Shown here: positions 6,321 to 8,338 of the stretch, piece by piece
Numbering within the stretch: position 1 is the stretch's first letter
Layout: each line of letters opens with the position of its first letter
Source: DATCVR01 sp036566745
GTDB taxonomy: Bacteria; Actinomycetota; Actinomycetes; Jiangellales; Jiangellaceae
Reading direction: 5' to 3'
DNA length: 8,338 nt
Assembly: GCA_036566745.1 (NCBI GenBank)
Contig: DATCVR010000381.1
Location: 1 to 8,338, forward strand
Translations under genes and position numbers: made by a program
Notes under the pieces: model-generated
The model's database searches: none
The model's input: the letters and a program-made list of their open reading frames with translations, nothing else
What the model was told of the DNA's origin: nothing

Positions 6321-7238
6321 TCAGGATCCGGCGACGACGACGTTCGCGAGCGGCTCGCCGGCGGCGAACCGCTCGAGCTGCGACCGCACCAGGCGCTGCG
6401 CGCGGGGGAGGAACGCCGTGGTCGTCCCGCCGACGTGGGGCGAGATCAGCACGTTGGGCGAGGTCCAGAGCGGATGCGTGGGCGGTAACGGCTCTGGATC
6501 GGTGACGTCCATGGCCGCCCGGAGCCGCCCGGTGGCCAGCTCCGCCACCAGCGCGTCGGTGTCGACCACCGGCCCGCGGGCGACGTTGACCAGCAGCGCG
6601 CCGTCCCGCATCGCCGCGAGGAACGACGCGTCGACCATCCCCTGCGTCTGCTCCGTCAACGGCACGATGAGAATCACGACATCCGCCCGGCCGAGCAGCT
6701 GCGGCAGCGACTCGAACCCGGCCACCCCTTCCCGCGCCGTCCGGGCCACCCGCAGCACGTCGCACTCGAACGGCAGCAACCGCGACTCGATCGCCTGCCC
6801 GATCGATCCGTAGCCCACGACCAGCACCGTCTTGTCGGCCAGCGATTCGAACCACCCGGGCGCCCAGTCGCCGCGGTCCTGCTGCCGGACGAACCCCGGC
6901 ACTCCCCGCAGCGACGCCAGCGTGAGCGTGACGGCCAGCTCAGCCGTGCTGGAGTCGTGGACGCCACGGGCGTTGCACAGCGTCACGCCGTCGGGCAGGT
7001 ACGGGACGACGTGTTCGTAGCCCGCGGTGAGGGTCTGCACGGCACTGACGTTGGGCAGGCGGCGGATCACCTCGGCCGTCATCGGCGCGAAGGTGTATGG
7101 CATGACGTAGAACCCGATCCGCTCGAGCGCGTCGTCGGACGGCAGCGCGCCGACCCCGTCCCAGACCTCGACGTCGAGGTCGTCGGGCACCGCCGGCAAC
7201 GACTCGAACGGCTGCATGACCCTCAGCGCATCGACCAC
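6321..7238 (-). CDS. D-2-hydroxyacid dehydrogenase (NAD(P)-dependent)
   Basis: A 305-residue protein of the D-isomer-specific 2-hydroxyacid dehydrogenase family, interconverting 2-hydroxyacids and 2-oxoacids in the cytosol. The Rossmann nucleotide site is VLVVGYGSIGQAIESRLL (138-155; GxGxxG at 142-147). Catalytic residues are Arg221 (NVARGPVVD), Glu249 (DVTDPEPLP) and His268 (ISPHVGGTT). It is near the usual 300-330 residues. Substrate (glyoxylate, hydroxypyruvate or other) cannot be told; residue 167 in the VARTAR stretch after the second Rossmann strand may favour NADP, but this is weak. I prefer the GTG start at 7238 (MVDALRVMQPF) because TAGGTT ends 7 nt upstream, as for a leaderless mRNA, and family members keep residues before MQPF; the alternative is ATG 7217, whose GAGGG lies only 2 nt away. 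The gene diverges from the sugar dehydrogenase gene. Confidence 0.9.
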   Translation of the reverse strand: MVDALRVMQPFESLPAVPDDLDVEVWDGVGALPSDDALERIGFYVMPYTFAPMTAEVIRRLPNVSAVQTLTAGYEHVVPYLPDGVTLCNARGVHDSSTAELAVTLTLASLRGVPGFVRQQDRGDWAPGWFESLADKTVLVVGYGSIGQAIESRLLPFECDVLRVARTAREGVAGFESLPQLLGRADVVILIVPLTEQTQGMVDASFLAAMRDGALLVNVARGPVVDTDALVAELATGRLRAAMDVTDPEPLPPTHPLWTSPNVLISPHVGGTTTAFLPRAQRLVRSQLERFAAGEPLANVVVAGS

Positions 7239-7245
7239 ACGGCCG

Positions 7246-7251
7246 AACCTA
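7246..7251 (-). promoter_or_regulatory. Putative -10 element of the hydroxyacid dehydrogenase gene
   Basis: TAGGTT on the minus strand, ending 7 nt before GTG 7238, fits the TANNNT leaderless arrangement. It lies in the 49-nt gap shared with the divergent sugar dehydrogenase gene, so its -35 region would overlap the start of that gene. Confidence 0.4.
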
Positions 7252-7287
7252 CCCGGCACTCGCCGCACCCATGCCACGATGGTCGGC

Positions 7288-8338
7288 ATGAGCTTCGGCA
7301 CGAGCGTACGCCGCGCGCTTCCGGTCGCCGCCACAGCTGGGCTCCTGGTCGTGGCCGGCTGCACCCCGGGCGGCAGCGACGTCGAGCCGTCCACGGTCCC
7401 CACCACCCGCCGCCCGTCGCCCACTCTCACGCCCAGCCCACCGCTCCCCACGCCCACGGCGACCCGCCTCCCCGGGCCGGTCGCTCCCGCTGCCGTCGAC
7501 GAGGTCGCCACCGGCCTCGCCGCGCCGTGGGGTCTCGCCTTCCTGCCCGACGGCTCGGCGCTGGTCTCCGGCCGCGACGACGCCTCGATCGTCCACGTCA
7601 TGCCCGGCGAGGTGACCCCCGTGGGCACCGTGCCCGATGTCGACCACGGCGGCGAGGGCGGTCTGCTCGGGCTGGCGATCGACCCGGCGTCGCCGAGCAC
7701 GCTCTACGCCTACGCCACGATCGGCGGCGAGAACCGCGTCCTCCGCACCACCTACACCGCGGACGGACTCGGCACGTTCGAGACGGTCCTCGACGGCATC
7801 CCCGCCGCCGGCAATCACAACGGCGGCCGGCTCGTCTTCGGCCCCGACGGCATGCTCTACGTCTCCACGGGTGACGCCGGCGACACCGGCAATGCCCAGG
7901 ACCTCGGCTCGCTCGGCGGCAAGATCCTGCGGATCACCCCCGACGGCGGTGTCCCGCCGGACAACCCGTTCGACGGCTCCCCGGTGTTCTCCTACGGCCA
8001 CCGCAACGTGCAGGGGCTGGCCTTCGACGACGCCGGCCGGCTGTGGGCCAGCGAGTTCGGCCAGGACACCTGGGACGAGCTCAACCTGGTCGAGGCCGGC
8101 GCCAACCACGGCTGGCCCATCGTCGAGGGCGAGGGCGGCGCACCCGACTTCACCGACCCCGTGGCCGTCTGGCGCACCGACGACGCCTCACCGAGCGGCA
8201 TCGCCTATGTGCGCGACACGATCTTCATGGCCGGACTGCGCGGCGAACGGCTGTGGCAGATCCCGGTGCCCGACGGCGTCGCGGGAGACCCACAGGCCTT
8301 CCTCGAAGGTGAGTTCGGGCGGCTCCGGCTGGCAGCGG
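7288..8338 (+). CDS. PQQ-dependent sugar dehydrogenase (GSDH family) lipoprotein, incomplete at the right edge
   Basis: The first 350 codons of a glucose/sorbosone dehydrogenase-family protein, a six-bladed propeller that oxidises sugars outside the membrane with PQQ. A lipoprotein signal ends in LLVVAGC (Cys25), followed by a Pro/Thr linker (26-70). Family blocks: GLAAPWGLAFLPDG (76-89), EGGLLGLA (123-130), NHNGGRLVFGPDGMLYVSTGD (176-196, holding the presumed catalytic histidine of the HNGG motif), GKILRITPDG (211-220), PPDNPF (223-228), GHRNVQGLAFD (237-247, with the presumed PQQ-contacting arginine), WASEFGQDTWDELN (253-266) and GANHGWP (271-277). The C-terminal blade is cut off. Many actinobacterial members have no proven sugar substrate, and PQQ synthesis genes are not in view. 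ATG 7279 (MVGMSF) is an equally possible start; neither has a visible ribosome site. Confidence 0.92.
   Translation, partial: MSFGTSVRRALPVAATAGLLVVAGCTPGGSDVEPSTVPTTRRPSPTLTPSPPLPTPTATRLPGPVAPAAVDEVATGLAAPWGLAFLPDGSALVSGRDDASIVHVMPGEVTPVGTVPDVDHGGEGGLLGLAIDPASPSTLYAYATIGGENRVLRTTYTADGLGTFETVLDGIPAAGNHNGGRLVFGPDGMLYVSTGDAGDTGNAQDLGSLGGKILRITPDGGVPPDNPFDGSPVFSYGHRNVQGLAFDDAGRLWASEFGQDTWDELNLVEAGANHGWPIVEGEGGAPDFTDPVAVWRTDDASPSGIAYVRDTIFMAGLRGERLWQIPVPDGVAGDPQAFLEGEFGRLRLAA

Noticed and set aside
7261..7287. Imperfect inverted repeat GCC...CCAT/ATGG...GGC at the sugar dehydrogenase start
   Set aside because: The arms match over only 3-4 bp blocks and include the candidate start codon; not distinguishable from chance in GC-rich DNA.
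6957..7874. Plus-strand open frame of 305 codons across the divergent promoter
   Set aside because: It overlaps two real genes in a different frame and gives an Arg/His-rich product; the sugar dehydrogenase frame carries all the family motifs.

Overview
This is a high-GC actinobacterial chromosomal segment, most like Nocardioides, Aeromicrobium and relatives. The assignment rests on GC-rich third codon positions, the protein subfamilies present (an actinobacterial IlvD, an S8 peptidase N-terminus with a VTLVTGDRV motif, a DUF6318-type lipoprotein) and extended -10 hexamers sitting directly upstream of several start codons. The genus is an inference; no rRNA or other marker gene is present.

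Layout, left to right. On the minus strand: the N-terminal 138 codons of a secreted S8-type serine peptidase (414 to the left edge); a repeat-rich intergenic stretch (415-758); a flavin-dependent pyridoxamine-phosphate-oxidase-like protein (1316-759); ilvD, dihydroxy-acid dehydratase (3011-1320), only 3 nt upstream of the previous gene; a small cupin (3457-3134); a secreted Cys-rich protein with a PKD-like C-terminal region (4405-3515), overlapping by 4 nt a DUF6318-like lipoprotein (4983-4402); a cytosolic BNR/Asp-box beta-propeller (6230-5148); and a D-2-hydroxyacid dehydrogenase (7238-6321). On the plus strand, divergent from the dehydrogenase: a lipoprotein PQQ-dependent sugar dehydrogenase (7288 to the right edge, incomplete).

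How they fit together. ilvD supplies branched-chain amino acid and pantothenate precursors; the flavoprotein behind it is probably co-transcribed and translationally coupled. The lipoprotein and PKD-like protein form a tight two-gene envelope module whose junction drops to about 51% GC, well below its neighbours, so it looks like an accessory insertion. The dehydrogenase and the sugar dehydrogenase share a very short divergent promoter region; both are redox enzymes of carbohydrate or hydroxyacid metabolism, but a joint pathway is only an inference.

Most of the window is ordinary housekeeping and accessory metabolism. I see no CRISPR array, tRNA, rRNA, transposase, integrase, prophage gene or recognisable defence system. 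The least explained parts are the DUF6318/PKD pair, the perfect palindrome at 6264-6282 and the direct repeats spanning the stop codon at 759.
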